The position numbers were made by a program, and so were the translations under genes. The notes beneath the pieces are model-generated. The model had not been told where the DNA came from and did not search any database. It worked only from the letters and a program-made list of their open reading frames with translations. 11,296 bases of DNA from an uncultured Atopobium sp. (GTDB taxonomy: Bacteria; Actinomycetota; Coriobacteriia; Coriobacteriales; Atopobiaceae): contig USKU01000037.1 of the NCBI GenBank assembly GCA_900555335.1, forward strand, positions 1-11,296, read 5' to 3'. Below are positions 1 through 6,238 of this stretch, in pieces. Positions within the stretch are counted from its first letter, which is position 1; every line of letters begins with the position of its first letter.

Positions 1-1023
1 GGAACCCATAAGCTCGCCTACTTCAAGAGTGCCCTTGAAAGCACCAATTTCATTTGGCTCAGTCAGATAAATCTGCTCTGGTCTAATGCCAACAATAACG
101 TCTGTTGCTGGTGCAGCCACCCACGACTGTGCTAACAGATTTGCCATCTCAGGAGAAATCTCAAATGACATGTTATCTGTCTCTACATGAAACTCATTGT
201 CCACACGGATAAGATGTGCGTCAAAGAAATTCATTTGTGGCATGCCAATAAATCCAGCAACAAAGAGGTTTGCAGGCCTATTGAACACTTCTTGAGGAGT
301 TCCAATTTGCTGAACAAAGCCATCTTTCATAATGACAATACGATCGCCCAAGGTCATAGCTTCTGTTTGGTCGTGTGTAACATAGACAAAAGTTCCATTA
401 ACCTTTTGACGAAGCTTAATGATCTCTGTACGCATCTGATTTCTTAGCTTTGCATCAAGCTTTGAGAGTGGCTCGTCCATCAAGAAGACTTTTGGATCAC
501 GGACAATCGCGCGACCAATTGCAACACGCTGACGCTGACCACCGGAAAGAGCCTTTGGCTTACGATCAAGATATGCCGTGATGCCTAATGTTTCTGCAGC
601 TGCACGGACCTTCTCGTCAATGACTTGAGGATCAACCTTTTTAAGCTTAAGGGTAAATGCCATGTTGTCATAAACGGTCATATTTGGATACAGCGCATAG
701 CTTTGGAAGACCATTGCGATGTCTCGATCTTTTGGCGCAACATCATTGACAAGCTTTCCATCAATATAAAGCTCACCAGCAGAAATATCTTCTAGGCCTG
801 CAATCATACGCAGTGTAGTAGATTTTCCACAACCTGAAGGACCAACAAGCACTACAAACTCATGCTCATTGATAGTGAGATTGAAATCTTGAACGGCAAC
901 AACGCCCTCTTCAGTCACCTCAAGATTGCTCTTTTTCTGCTCAGTTTTCTTACCAAAGAGAGTCTTGCGTTTTTTCTCGTTTGGATAAATCTTTTTTATA
1001 TTCTTTAAAACGATTTCTGCCAT
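1..1023 (-). CDS. CUT1 sugar ABC transporter ATP-binding subunit (MsmK/UgpC type), 3' end outside window
   Basis: ATPase that powers a sugar ABC importer from the cytoplasmic face. The frame is open from ATG at 1023 to the left edge, giving 341 codons. Visible motifs are Walker A GPSGCGKST (residues 61-69), Q-loop Q107, signature LSGGQ (159-163), Walker B VFLMDEP (179-185), D-loop SKLD (187-190) and H-loop H217 in THDQTEAMT. The start of the C-terminal regulatory (TOBE-like) domain follows, with GIRPEQ near residue 313. This is the MalK/MsmK/UgpC pattern. A weak Shine-Dalgarno sequence, GAAAGG, precedes the ATG. The gene is last of the visible operon, 48 bases after permease 2. Odd points: Walker A lies about 25 residues later than usual because of a lysine-rich insertion near residues 15-40, and the usual SNLD of the D-loop reads SKLD. 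Function is secure; the sugar is not known. Confidence 0.95.
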   Translation of the reverse strand, partial: MAEIVLKNIKKIYPNEKKRKTLFGKKTEQKKSNLEVTEEGVVAVQDFNLTINEHEFVVLVGPSGCGKSTTLRMIAGLEDISAGELYIDGKLVNDVAPKDRDIAMVFQSYALYPNMTVYDNMAFTLKLKKVDPQVIDEKVRAAAETLGITAYLDRKPKALSGGQRQRVAIGRAIVRDPKVFLMDEPLSKLDAKLRNQMRTEIIKLRQKVNGTFVYVTHDQTEAMTLGDRIVIMKDGFVQQIGTPQEVFNRPANLFVAGFIGMPQMNFFDAHLIRVDNEFHVETDNMSFEISPEMANLLAQSWVAAPATDVIVGIRPEQIYLTEPNEIGAFKGTLEVGELMGS

Positions 1024-1071
1024 GATAAAACCTTTCAGAAATGCCTATAGCTTGCTGCAATACATTGAAAT

Positions 1072-1911
1072 TTAGCCTTTTACAGCACCAGAGACGACAC
1101 CATTAATGATGTAGCGCTGACACAGCAAATACATAATGACAATTGGGATAATAACCATCATAATGCAGGCAAACATTGGACCCATCTCTACACGTCCATA
1201 TCCACCCCTAAAGTACTGGATCAAAATTGGGATAGTTTGGTATTTGGTTCTATCCAGTACAAGATATGGAAGTAGATAGTCATTCCAGACCCACATGGTT
1301 TCGAGAATACCAACAGAAATATATGTTGGCTTCATAATAGGCAAAACAACATGGAAGAATGTTTGAAGTGGATTGCAGCCATCAATAGTTGCGGCTTCCT
1401 CAATCTCAACTGGAATAGTCTTAACAAATCCAGCAAACATAAATACTGCTAATCCAGCACCAAAGCCCAAATAAATGAAGCAAATATTGAAAGGAGTATT
1501 AAATCCAAGCGTATTTGCCATATTGGACAGAGTAAACATAAGCATCTGGAAAGGCACTACCATCGAGAAAACAAATAGATAATACAAAATGTTGCTAATG
1601 CGATTTTTCACACGAACAATAAACCATGCACACATCGAGCAGCAAACCAAAATCAGTGCTACGGAAGTGATGGTAATTACTAGAGAATAACCAAAGGCTG
1701 ATAAAAAGCCTTGCTTCTCTACAGCAGCAATGTAGTTAGCAAAACCTGCAGAATTCTCTGAAGTAACAAAATCAAACGCAGTGGATGTGGTAATAGTTGT
1801 TTCTTCCTTGAATGAATTCATCAAAATCATAACCATTGGATAAATCCATGCAAGAGATAGAATGGTAAAGAATACAGCTAAAATTTTATTAATGATTTTT
1901 TCGCGCTTCAT
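1072..1911 (-). CDS. Sugar ABC transporter permease 2 (MsmG/MalG-like, CUT1)
   Basis: Inner-membrane permease of the sugar importer, 279 residues, paired with permease 1. It has about six hydrophobic segments (roughly 10-32, 74-97, 108-130, 141-163, 196-217 and 245-266). The EAA loop that docks on the ATPase is EEAATIDGCNPLQTF, beginning at residue 171, followed by LPIMKP. I chose ATG 1911 rather than the longer open frame from 1965, because a GGGAGGT Shine-Dalgarno lies nine bases upstream and the protein then begins in the family-typical way (MKREKIINKIL). The ATG overlaps the stop codon of permease 1 as TAATG, so the two are probably translationally coupled. The family is clear; substrate cannot be read from the permease. 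Confidence 0.93.
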   Translation of the reverse strand: MKREKIINKILAVFFTILSLAWIYPMVMILMNSFKEETTITTSTAFDFVTSENSAGFANYIAAVEKQGFLSAFGYSLVITITSVALILVCCSMCAWFIVRVKNRISNILYYLFVFSMVVPFQMLMFTLSNMANTLGFNTPFNICFIYLGFGAGLAVFMFAGFVKTIPVEIEEAATIDGCNPLQTFFHVVLPIMKPTYISVGILETMWVWNDYLLPYLVLDRTKYQTIPILIQYFRGGYGRVEMGPMFACIMMVIIPIVIMYLLCQRYIINGVVSGAVKG

Positions 1912-2765
1912 TATTGCTGCACCTCCCTCGACCTGGTGGCTCTTAGCTGAATCATGACAATACAAATAACTAAAATGCAGAAAATAACAGCTTTAGCCTG
2001 GCCGATACCCATCCACTTTGCTCCCTGTCGAGCGTAGAAGGTATTGAAAATATTCAGAGCGAGCATTTCAGTTGCATGCTTAGGCTCGCCTGCTGTAAGC
2101 GCCAGATTCTGATCAAATAATTTAAAGCCATTTGTTACCGTCAAGAAAAGGCAAATAGTAATAGTAGACATCAGGTTTGGAATTTTTACCTTCCAAAGTG
2201 TCTGCCAAGCATTTGCTCCATCAACTCGCGCTGCTTCAAGATAATCACTCGGAATAGACTGCAGGCCAGCAATATAAATAATCATCATGTAGCCAACCTG
2301 CTGCCAAAGGGTAAGAATAATCATTCCCCAGAATCCAGCAGTGCTATTAAGCGCAAGAAGCTGCTCACCCACAATAGAGAGTAGGCAGTTAATCAAGATA
2401 TTCCAAATGTAACCTAAAACAATGCCACCAATAAGATTTGGCATAAAAAATACAGTCCTGAATGAATTGGTGCCCTTAAGATTCTTCCTTGTTAAGGCAA
2501 GTGCAATTGCAAGCGCCAATACATTAATAAGAACTGTTGAGACTAACGCAAATAATGCGGTATACCAAAAAGCATTAGCAAACTGTGGGTCAGAGAAAGC
2601 TGCTACATAATTATCTAGACCTACCGGTTTAGCATCGCTAATGGTAATAAATTTACAAAACGAAAGATAAAATCCCTGCACAAACGGAATCATAAAGCCA
2701 AACAAAAAAGATAGCGCAGTAGGCAGAACAAATAATGGCCACCACCGCTTCAACATCTTAGCCAT
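1911..2765 (-). CDS. Sugar ABC transporter permease 1 (MsmF/MalF-like, CUT1)
   Basis: Inner-membrane permease, 284 residues, expected to form a heterodimer with permease 2. Hydrophobic segments lie near 11-35, 68-91, 104-125, 143-167, 200-213 and 258-272. The EAA loop reads EAARVDGANAWQTLWKVKIP (177-196). An upstream extension of the frame to 2825 is open but would run through a palindrome. ATG 2765 has a good GGAGGG Shine-Dalgarno seven bases upstream and gives the typical MAKMLKRWWP start, so I take it. The gene follows the binding-protein gene after 83 bases that contain a 34-bp perfect palindrome, and it overlaps permease 2 by one base at its stop. Role assignment is secure by family and order. 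Confidence 0.93.
   Translation of the reverse strand: MAKMLKRWWPLFVLPTALSFLFGFMIPFVQGFYLSFCKFITISDAKPVGLDNYVAAFSDPQFANAFWYTALFALVSTVLINVLALAIALALTRKNLKGTNSFRTVFFMPNLIGGIVLGYIWNILINCLLSIVGEQLLALNSTAGFWGMIILTLWQQVGYMMIIYIAGLQSIPSDYLEAARVDGANAWQTLWKVKIPNLMSTITICLFLTVTNGFKLFDQNLALTAGEPKHATEMLALNIFNTFYARQGAKWMGIGQAKAVIFCILVICIVMIQLRATRSREVQQ
1921..1927 (-). promoter_or_regulatory. Ribosome binding site fixing the permease 2 start
   Basis: GGGAGGT on the minus strand, nine bases before ATG 1911. It lies inside the end of permease 1 and decides the start against the upstream codon at 1965. Confidence 0.8.
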
Positions 2766-2772
2766 AGAGATA

Positions 2773-2778
2773 CCCTCC
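2773..2778 (-). promoter_or_regulatory. Ribosome binding site fixing the permease 1 start
   Basis: GGAGGG on the minus strand, seven bases before ATG 2765. The longer frame from 2825 has no comparable site and would read through the palindrome. Confidence 0.8.
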
Positions 2779-2785
2779 AATAACA

Positions 2786-2819
2786 AGAGACGAGAAGAGA
2801 GATCTCTCTTCTCGTCTCT
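2786..2819 (-). repeat. 34-bp perfect palindrome between binding-protein and permease genes
   Basis: The arm AGAGACGAGAAGAGAGA (2786-2802) is followed immediately by its exact reverse complement (2803-2819). In the operon mRNA it would fold into a stem of up to 15 pairs starting 30 bases after the binding-protein stop and ending 20 bases before the permease 1 start. It is followed on the minus strand only by TTGTTATTGG, so it is a poor full terminator. Comparable hairpins after binding-protein genes are known to stabilise the upstream mRNA or partly stop transcription, giving more binding protein than permease. That role is inferred. Confidence 0.75.
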
Positions 2820-2848
2820 CACCAATCAAAGCATTACTAGAAGGGCTA

Positions 2849-4159
2849 CTATGCGTTAGCCTCTTTTTCAGCCTTCCAACCATCAACGAATGCAGACTTA
2901 ACAGCATCCCAGTCCTCTGTTCCTGCTGCATAGCCCTTAAGTGCACTGGAGAGATTGTTCTTCCACTCCTGAGAAGGAATGTAAATGAAGTCCCAAGCCA
3001 CAGACTCATTACCCTTCTTTGCGTACTCAGCTGCAATGTTTGCAAGAGCGTTCTTTGTTGCCTTTGCGTTCTTGAATGGAATGGTGAAGCCCATATCCTC
3101 AGCAATTGCAGTGGTAGCTGTATCAGAAGTTACGCACCAATAGATAAAGTCAAGTGTTGCCTTCTGAGAAGCGTCGTCTGCCTTGGAGCTTACGCACCAA
3201 TAGTTCTCACCACCGGAGCACATACCCTGCTTCTCTTCACCCTTAACACCAATATAAATTGGAATCATACCAAGAGCATCGTCGCCAAGCTTCTTGATGT
3301 CATTGTATGCCCAGGTACCGTTCTGGTAGAAGACAGCGTCGCCATTGACAAACTCTGCAACAGCATCATCACCGGTCTTGCCAGAAAGCTCTGTTGGGCT
3401 GCATGTAGCATTGTTGATATAGAGATCAAAAATCTGCTTGTAATTAGGAAGATACGTTCCCTTAATTTCCTTAGCCTCAGGATTACCAGTATCCTTGAAC
3501 TCATAGTACAGAGGAAGATTTGCAAGGTGTGTAGTAAAGCGCCAGTCAGAACTGGAATCAAGACCAGCGCTGGTGAATGCGCCCTTAACGCCAAGCTCTG
3601 CTTTGCGAGCCTGAATATCCTCAACGACCTTCTTCAGTGAGGCAAAGTCCTTGATGTCGTCACCCTTATAGCCAGCCTTCTCAAGCAGCTTCTTGTTGTA
3701 GATAATGCCGTAGTCTTCCTCTACATAGTCAACACCGTAGACAACGCCATCCTCCTGAAGTTTAAGAGCGTCATTGGTAAGCTCATCCAGAATCTTGGCA
3801 CCCTTAAGGTCAACGCAGTAATCCTTTACACCAATAAGACCGGAAGGACCATTTGTCTGGAACAGTGTTGGAGCTACAGAAGCGTCCTTGTTAATCTCAG
3901 ACTGGAATGTCTGTGCATAAGTATCAGAAGCAGCGGTTACTACCTTTACAGGAACCTTTGTTTCCTCAGTATACTTAGCTGCAAGATCTTTCCACTGCTG
4001 ATCAGACTCAGGCTTGAAGTTTAGGAAATAAACTGAACCGTTTGCAGAATCAGACCCTCCCTGCTTTTTGTCGTTATTTCCTCCACAAGCAACAAGACCC
4101 AGCGAACAAAGAGCTGATGCACTTAAGGTGACAAACTGCCTACGATTGATACCGGACAT
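2849..4159 (-). CDS. Sugar ABC transporter substrate-binding lipoprotein (CUT1)
   Basis: Extracytoplasmic binding protein that captures the sugar and delivers it to the two permeases, 436 residues. The N-terminus carries a twin-arginine-like run (NRRQFV, residues 5-10), a hydrophobic stretch and a lipobox L-V-A-C with lipidation Cys25, followed by a Gly/Asn/Lys/Ser-rich linker. The body has the pattern of family-1 solute-binding proteins, including the segment NGDAVFYQNGTWAYNDI (272-288). The start ATG 4159 has a strong AAGGAGG six bases upstream. It is the first gene of the operon, read from an extended -10 promoter at 4288-4296 after a leader of about 120 bases. Odd: five cysteines in the mature part besides Cys25 (115, 253, 314, 322, 342). 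The sugar is unknown; trehalose, maltodextrin or another glucoside are only guesses from the TreR-like regulator next door. Confidence 0.94.
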   Translation of the reverse strand: MSGINRRQFVTLSASALCSLGLVACGGNNDKKQGGSDSANGSVYFLNFKPESDQQWKDLAAKYTEETKVPVKVVTAASDTYAQTFQSEINKDASVAPTLFQTNGPSGLIGVKDYCVDLKGAKILDELTNDALKLQEDGVVYGVDYVEEDYGIIYNKKLLEKAGYKGDDIKDFASLKKVVEDIQARKAELGVKGAFTSAGLDSSSDWRFTTHLANLPLYYEFKDTGNPEAKEIKGTYLPNYKQIFDLYINNATCSPTELSGKTGDDAVAEFVNGDAVFYQNGTWAYNDIKKLGDDALGMIPIYIGVKGEEKQGMCSGGENYWCVSSKADDASQKATLDFIYWCVTSDTATTAIAEDMGFTIPFKNAKATKNALANIAAEYAKKGNESVAWDFIYIPSQEWKNNLSSALKGYAAGTEDWDAVKSAFVDGWKAEKEANA

Positions 4160-4287
4160 AAGATTCCTCCTTAGAGAACGTTCCTAACTCTTTGCTAGGT
4201 TGACGCCCCTTCTCATAATTTTCATAAGCTATGTTTTGATATACGTTCAAAACAATTTTGCTTATGTCTGCAAAGAAAAGTATATTT

Positions 4288-4296
4288 ATTATAGCA
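4288..4296 (-). promoter_or_regulatory. Extended -10 promoter of the sugar ABC operon
   Basis: The minus strand reads TGCTATAAT, a perfect extended -10 (TG-N-TATAAT). No good -35 is present at the right distance, which fits an extended -10 promoter. Transcription would start near 4281, giving a leader of about 120 bases before ATG 4159. The palindromic operator covers the spacer and -35 zone. Confidence 0.7.
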
Positions 4297-4316
4297 AGTT
4301 GTTTAAACAACTTGCT
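4293..4316. promoter_or_regulatory. 24-bp palindromic operator, probable site of the GntR regulator
   Basis: A perfect palindrome whose centre is TTGTTTAAACAA. The core GTTTAAAC (4301-4308) fits the HutC-subfamily GntR consensus GT-n-TA-n-AC. It overlaps the last base of the ABC operon -10 and lies between the two divergent genes. A bound dimer would block RNA polymerase at the extended -10. Confidence 0.65.
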
Positions 4317-4380
4317 TCTGAACGGTATGAAATTATCGGTAAATGGTATGAAGGAAAATATTTTATGTTTGTTTCAATTT

Positions 4381-4386
4381 TATAAA
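4381..4386 (+). promoter_or_regulatory. Possible -10 element of the regulator gene
   Basis: TATAAA, 67 bases before ATG 4454. No convincing -35 stands at 16-18 bases upstream (the bases there are ATATTT), so this is only a candidate. The surrounding 4317-4453 is AT-rich and otherwise shows no gene. Confidence 0.3.
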
Positions 4387-4443
4387 GCTACTATCTATTC
4401 AAGAATAATTTGATTACATAACTTTGACTTCCAGCAGCCAGCT

Positions 4444-4448
4444 AAGGA
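4444..4448 (+). promoter_or_regulatory. Ribosome binding site fixing the GntR regulator start
   Basis: AAGGA five bases before ATG 4454, supporting this start over TTG 4424, which has no site in front of it. Confidence 0.7.
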
Positions 4449-4453
4449 AAAAT

Positions 4454-5173
4454 ATGCCCAGAGTACGGTTTGATACGATTTATCAAGATTTGAAGAATAA
4501 AATTTTAGATGGAACATACACGTATGAGTCCTATTTGCCTACTGAAATGGAGCTTACCAGAACATATTCCTGCTCCAGAAATACTGTTCGAAGAGCACTT
4601 GCGCTGTTATCAGACGAAGCGTTTCTTCAACCAATTCGTGGTAGAGGTGTACGGGTTATTTGGCAGAAAAAGCCAAGTGAGGTTATTGGCTCATTAGAAG
4701 GACTTGAATCTTTTCAAGAATATGCTCAAAGAAATCATCTTGTGCCTAAAACAAATGTCATTGTCTTTGAACATATACCGTGTACGGACGATATCTCTCA
4801 TCAAACTGGTTTTAAGATAGGAGAAGAACTTTTACATATAGTTCGAATCCGCAAGCTAAATGGATCTTCTCGACAAATAGACAACGACTACCTTTTGGCG
4901 TCTGCCGTAATGAATTTAACTCCTGAGGATGCATCAACATCTATTTTTGCTTACCTAGAGAACATGCTCCATATGAAAATTCTAAAGAGCAAAAGAACTA
5001 TAAGCGTTGAGTTGGCAACTGAAGAAGACTATCGATATCTAGAACTTGAACCTTTTAATTGTGTTGCAGTAATAGAAAGCCATTCCTTTAACTCAAAGGG
5101 CATTATGTTTGGCTTTTCGCAAACTCGTAGTCATCCAGAAACATTCTGCTATAAGGTTATTTCAAAAAGATAA
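4454..5173 (+). CDS. GntR-family transcriptional regulator, HutC/TreR-like (winged helix plus UTRA domain)
   Basis: DNA-binding regulator, probably a repressor of the divergent sugar ABC operon. The 239 residues divide into a GntR winged helix (about 5-70, with LPTEMELTRTYSCSRNTVRRAL at 29-50 and the wing PIRGRGVRV at 60-68) and a UTRA effector domain (about 80-235). The layout and phrases such as SLEGLESFQEYAQ and a basic C-terminus resemble the trehalose repressor TreR, but the effector cannot be read. I chose ATG 4454, which has AAGGA five bases upstream; a TTG at 4424 in the same frame lacks a Shine-Dalgarno. The gene is convergent with the export permease, with stops seven bases apart. 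A palindrome matching the HutC consensus lies in the divergent promoter region and is the obvious binding site, perhaps also giving autoregulation. Confidence 0.92.
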   Translation: MPRVRFDTIYQDLKNKILDGTYTYESYLPTEMELTRTYSCSRNTVRRALALLSDEAFLQPIRGRGVRVIWQKKPSEVIGSLEGLESFQEYAQRNHLVPKTNVIVFEHIPCTDDISHQTGFKIGEELLHIVRIRKLNGSSRQIDNDYLLASAVMNLTPEDASTSIFAYLENMLHMKILKSKRTISVELATEEDYRYLELEPFNCVAVIESHSFNSKGIMFGFSQTRSHPETFCYKVISKR

Positions 5174-5193
5174 TCTGCGGTTAAATGTGCAGA
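5174..5193. terminator. Weak hairpin between convergent genes, possible shared terminator
   Basis: TCTGC (5174-5178) pairs with GCAGA (5189-5193) around a 10-base loop. On the minus strand the tail TTATCTTTTT follows, inside the end of the regulator gene; on the plus strand the tail is only ATAAATTTCTT. The hairpin overlaps the last codons of the export permease. The stem is short, so efficiency is doubtful. Confidence 0.35.
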
Positions 5194-6065
5194 ATAAATT
5201 TCTTCTCTAGTTTGTGGAAGACGGTATAGCCAATTACGAGGGCAAGAACTGCAGAAACAAGGCAGCCTAAAATGGTGCTTGTTGCAGGAAACTTCTGAAA
5301 AAGAAGGCAGTCTCTAATAAATGTTACAAAGTGGAACATTGGATTAAAACGCTCGACCTCCAACATCCAGGGAGACATGATATTAACGGAGTAAAACAGA
5401 GGTGTTCCATACATCCATGCAGTGGTCACAACACTCCATAGGTGAATAACATCCCTAAAGAAGACTGCAAGGGCCGAGAGAAGCATTGCAAGACCGATGC
5501 AAAAACAAGCCAGAAGCAGCAAAGCAACAGGTGTGAGCAATGAATAAATTGTCAGCGGAATGCGGAAGACAAGCATAACAATACCTACAGCAATGAGCGA
5601 AAAAAGATAGTTTACAACCGCAAAAAGCACCTTCTGAACAGGGAAAACAACACGATTGATGCGAACCTTCTTAAGCAAGCTAGATGCATCAATAATTGAG
5701 CGCATTCCCATGGTAGTAGCATCATTCATCAGCTGGAATGCCGTGTTACCAAGAATAAGATACAGTGGGTAATTCACAACATCCTCAGCGCGGTTACCTA
5801 AAAACGTAGAGAAAACAACTGCCATAACCGCCATCATCAGAAGAGGATTCAAAACCGACCACACAACGCCCAAGATACTGCGGCGATACTTAAGCTTGAA
5901 ATCCTTACTGACCAGCTGGCGCAAGATAAACTGATCACGCTGATGCGTTGGATACCACGCATCGCGAGCAGAAACAGCAACAAGACTTGCACTTGCACCA
6001 TTAGTATTTGCAGAAACTATACTTGCATCCTGCGCATTATTAGTTTGTGTTGAAGACTCGCTCAC
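5181..6065 (-). CDS. ABC-2 type polysaccharide/teichoic-acid export permease (Wzm/TagG-like)
   Basis: Membrane subunit of an ABC exporter of the type that moves undecaprenyl-linked glycans or teichoic acid, 294 residues. It starts with about 35 Ser/Thr/Asn/Ala-rich residues. The typical amphipathic entry LKYRRSILGVVWSVLNP (58-74) follows, then six hydrophobic segments (roughly 72-90, 100-117, 144-167, 174-203, 209-228 and 262-284), FFRDVIHL (202-209), the NPMFHFVTFIRD block (241-252) and a charged tail KLEKKF. The start is GTG 6065 with AAAGGA six bases upstream. Wzm proteins work with a Wzt/TagH ATPase that is normally the next gene. Here the next gene is the convergent regulator and the upstream gene is on the opposite strand, so no partner is nearby. 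An extended -10 promoter lies at 6100-6108. Family is clear; the cargo is unknown. Confidence 0.9.
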   Translation of the reverse strand: MSESSTQTNNAQDASIVSANTNGASASLVAVSARDAWYPTHQRDQFILRQLVSKDFKLKYRRSILGVVWSVLNPLLMMAVMAVVFSTFLGNRAEDVVNYPLYLILGNTAFQLMNDATTMGMRSIIDASSLLKKVRINRVVFPVQKVLFAVVNYLFSLIAVGIVMLVFRIPLTIYSLLTPVALLLLACFCIGLAMLLSALAVFFRDVIHLWSVVTTAWMYGTPLFYSVNIMSPWMLEVERFNPMFHFVTFIRDCLLFQKFPATSTILGCLVSAVLALVIGYTVFHKLEKKFILHI

Positions 6066-6099
6066 GCGCTATCCTTTTCTACCGATTTCTGTATGGTTT

Positions 6100-6108
6100 A
6101 TCCTAGCA
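6100..6108 (-). promoter_or_regulatory. Extended -10 promoter of the export permease
   Basis: The minus strand reads TGCTAGGAT, four of six matches to TATAAT with the TG extension, about 35 bases before GTG 6065. A GTTTAAAC palindrome sits at 6124-6131, about where a -35 would be. Confidence 0.45.
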
Positions 6109-6123
6109 CAGACAGACAAAGCC

Positions 6124-6131
6124 GTTTAAAC
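6124..6131. promoter_or_regulatory. GTTTAAAC site upstream of the export permease
   Basis: Same eight-base core as the operator at 4301-4308, fitting the HutC-type consensus, but the flanks (CC...TT) do not extend the symmetry. It may be a weaker operator or chance. Confidence 0.3.
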
Positions 6132-6142
6132 TTGAAACGTTG

Positions 6143-6171
6143 TTGAACTGTTTTCTCCACTATTTTATTTT
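6143..6171 (+). promoter_or_regulatory. Candidate promoter of the lipid kinase gene
   Basis: TTGAAC (6143-6148), 17-base spacer, TATTTT (6166-6171). Transcription would begin near 6178 and give a leader of about 60 bases. Both boxes deviate from consensus. Confidence 0.4.
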
Positions 6172-6238
6172 GATATGTGGTGACAAGACTATTTAGTAAC
6201 AGCGCGCTCAACAGCAGCGCTTGTAGAAATGGTGCAAA

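Noticed and set aside
187..447. 86-codon plus-strand frame in the ATPase gene
   Set aside because: It is antisense to the conserved ATPase motifs and is explained as a shadow frame.
4173..4253. Possible catabolite (cre) sites around GAACGTTC (4176-4183) and GTTTTGA...TCAAAAC (4233-4253)
   Set aside because: Aligned to the cre consensus they match only about 9-10 of 14 positions, so I do not call them. The second is an inverted repeat with 7-base arms and may merit a look if the ABC leader is studied.
4200..4385. 61-codon plus-strand frame upstream of the regulator
   Set aside because: It begins with a non-ATG codon without a Shine-Dalgarno, runs through the operator and promoter, and resembles no family I know.
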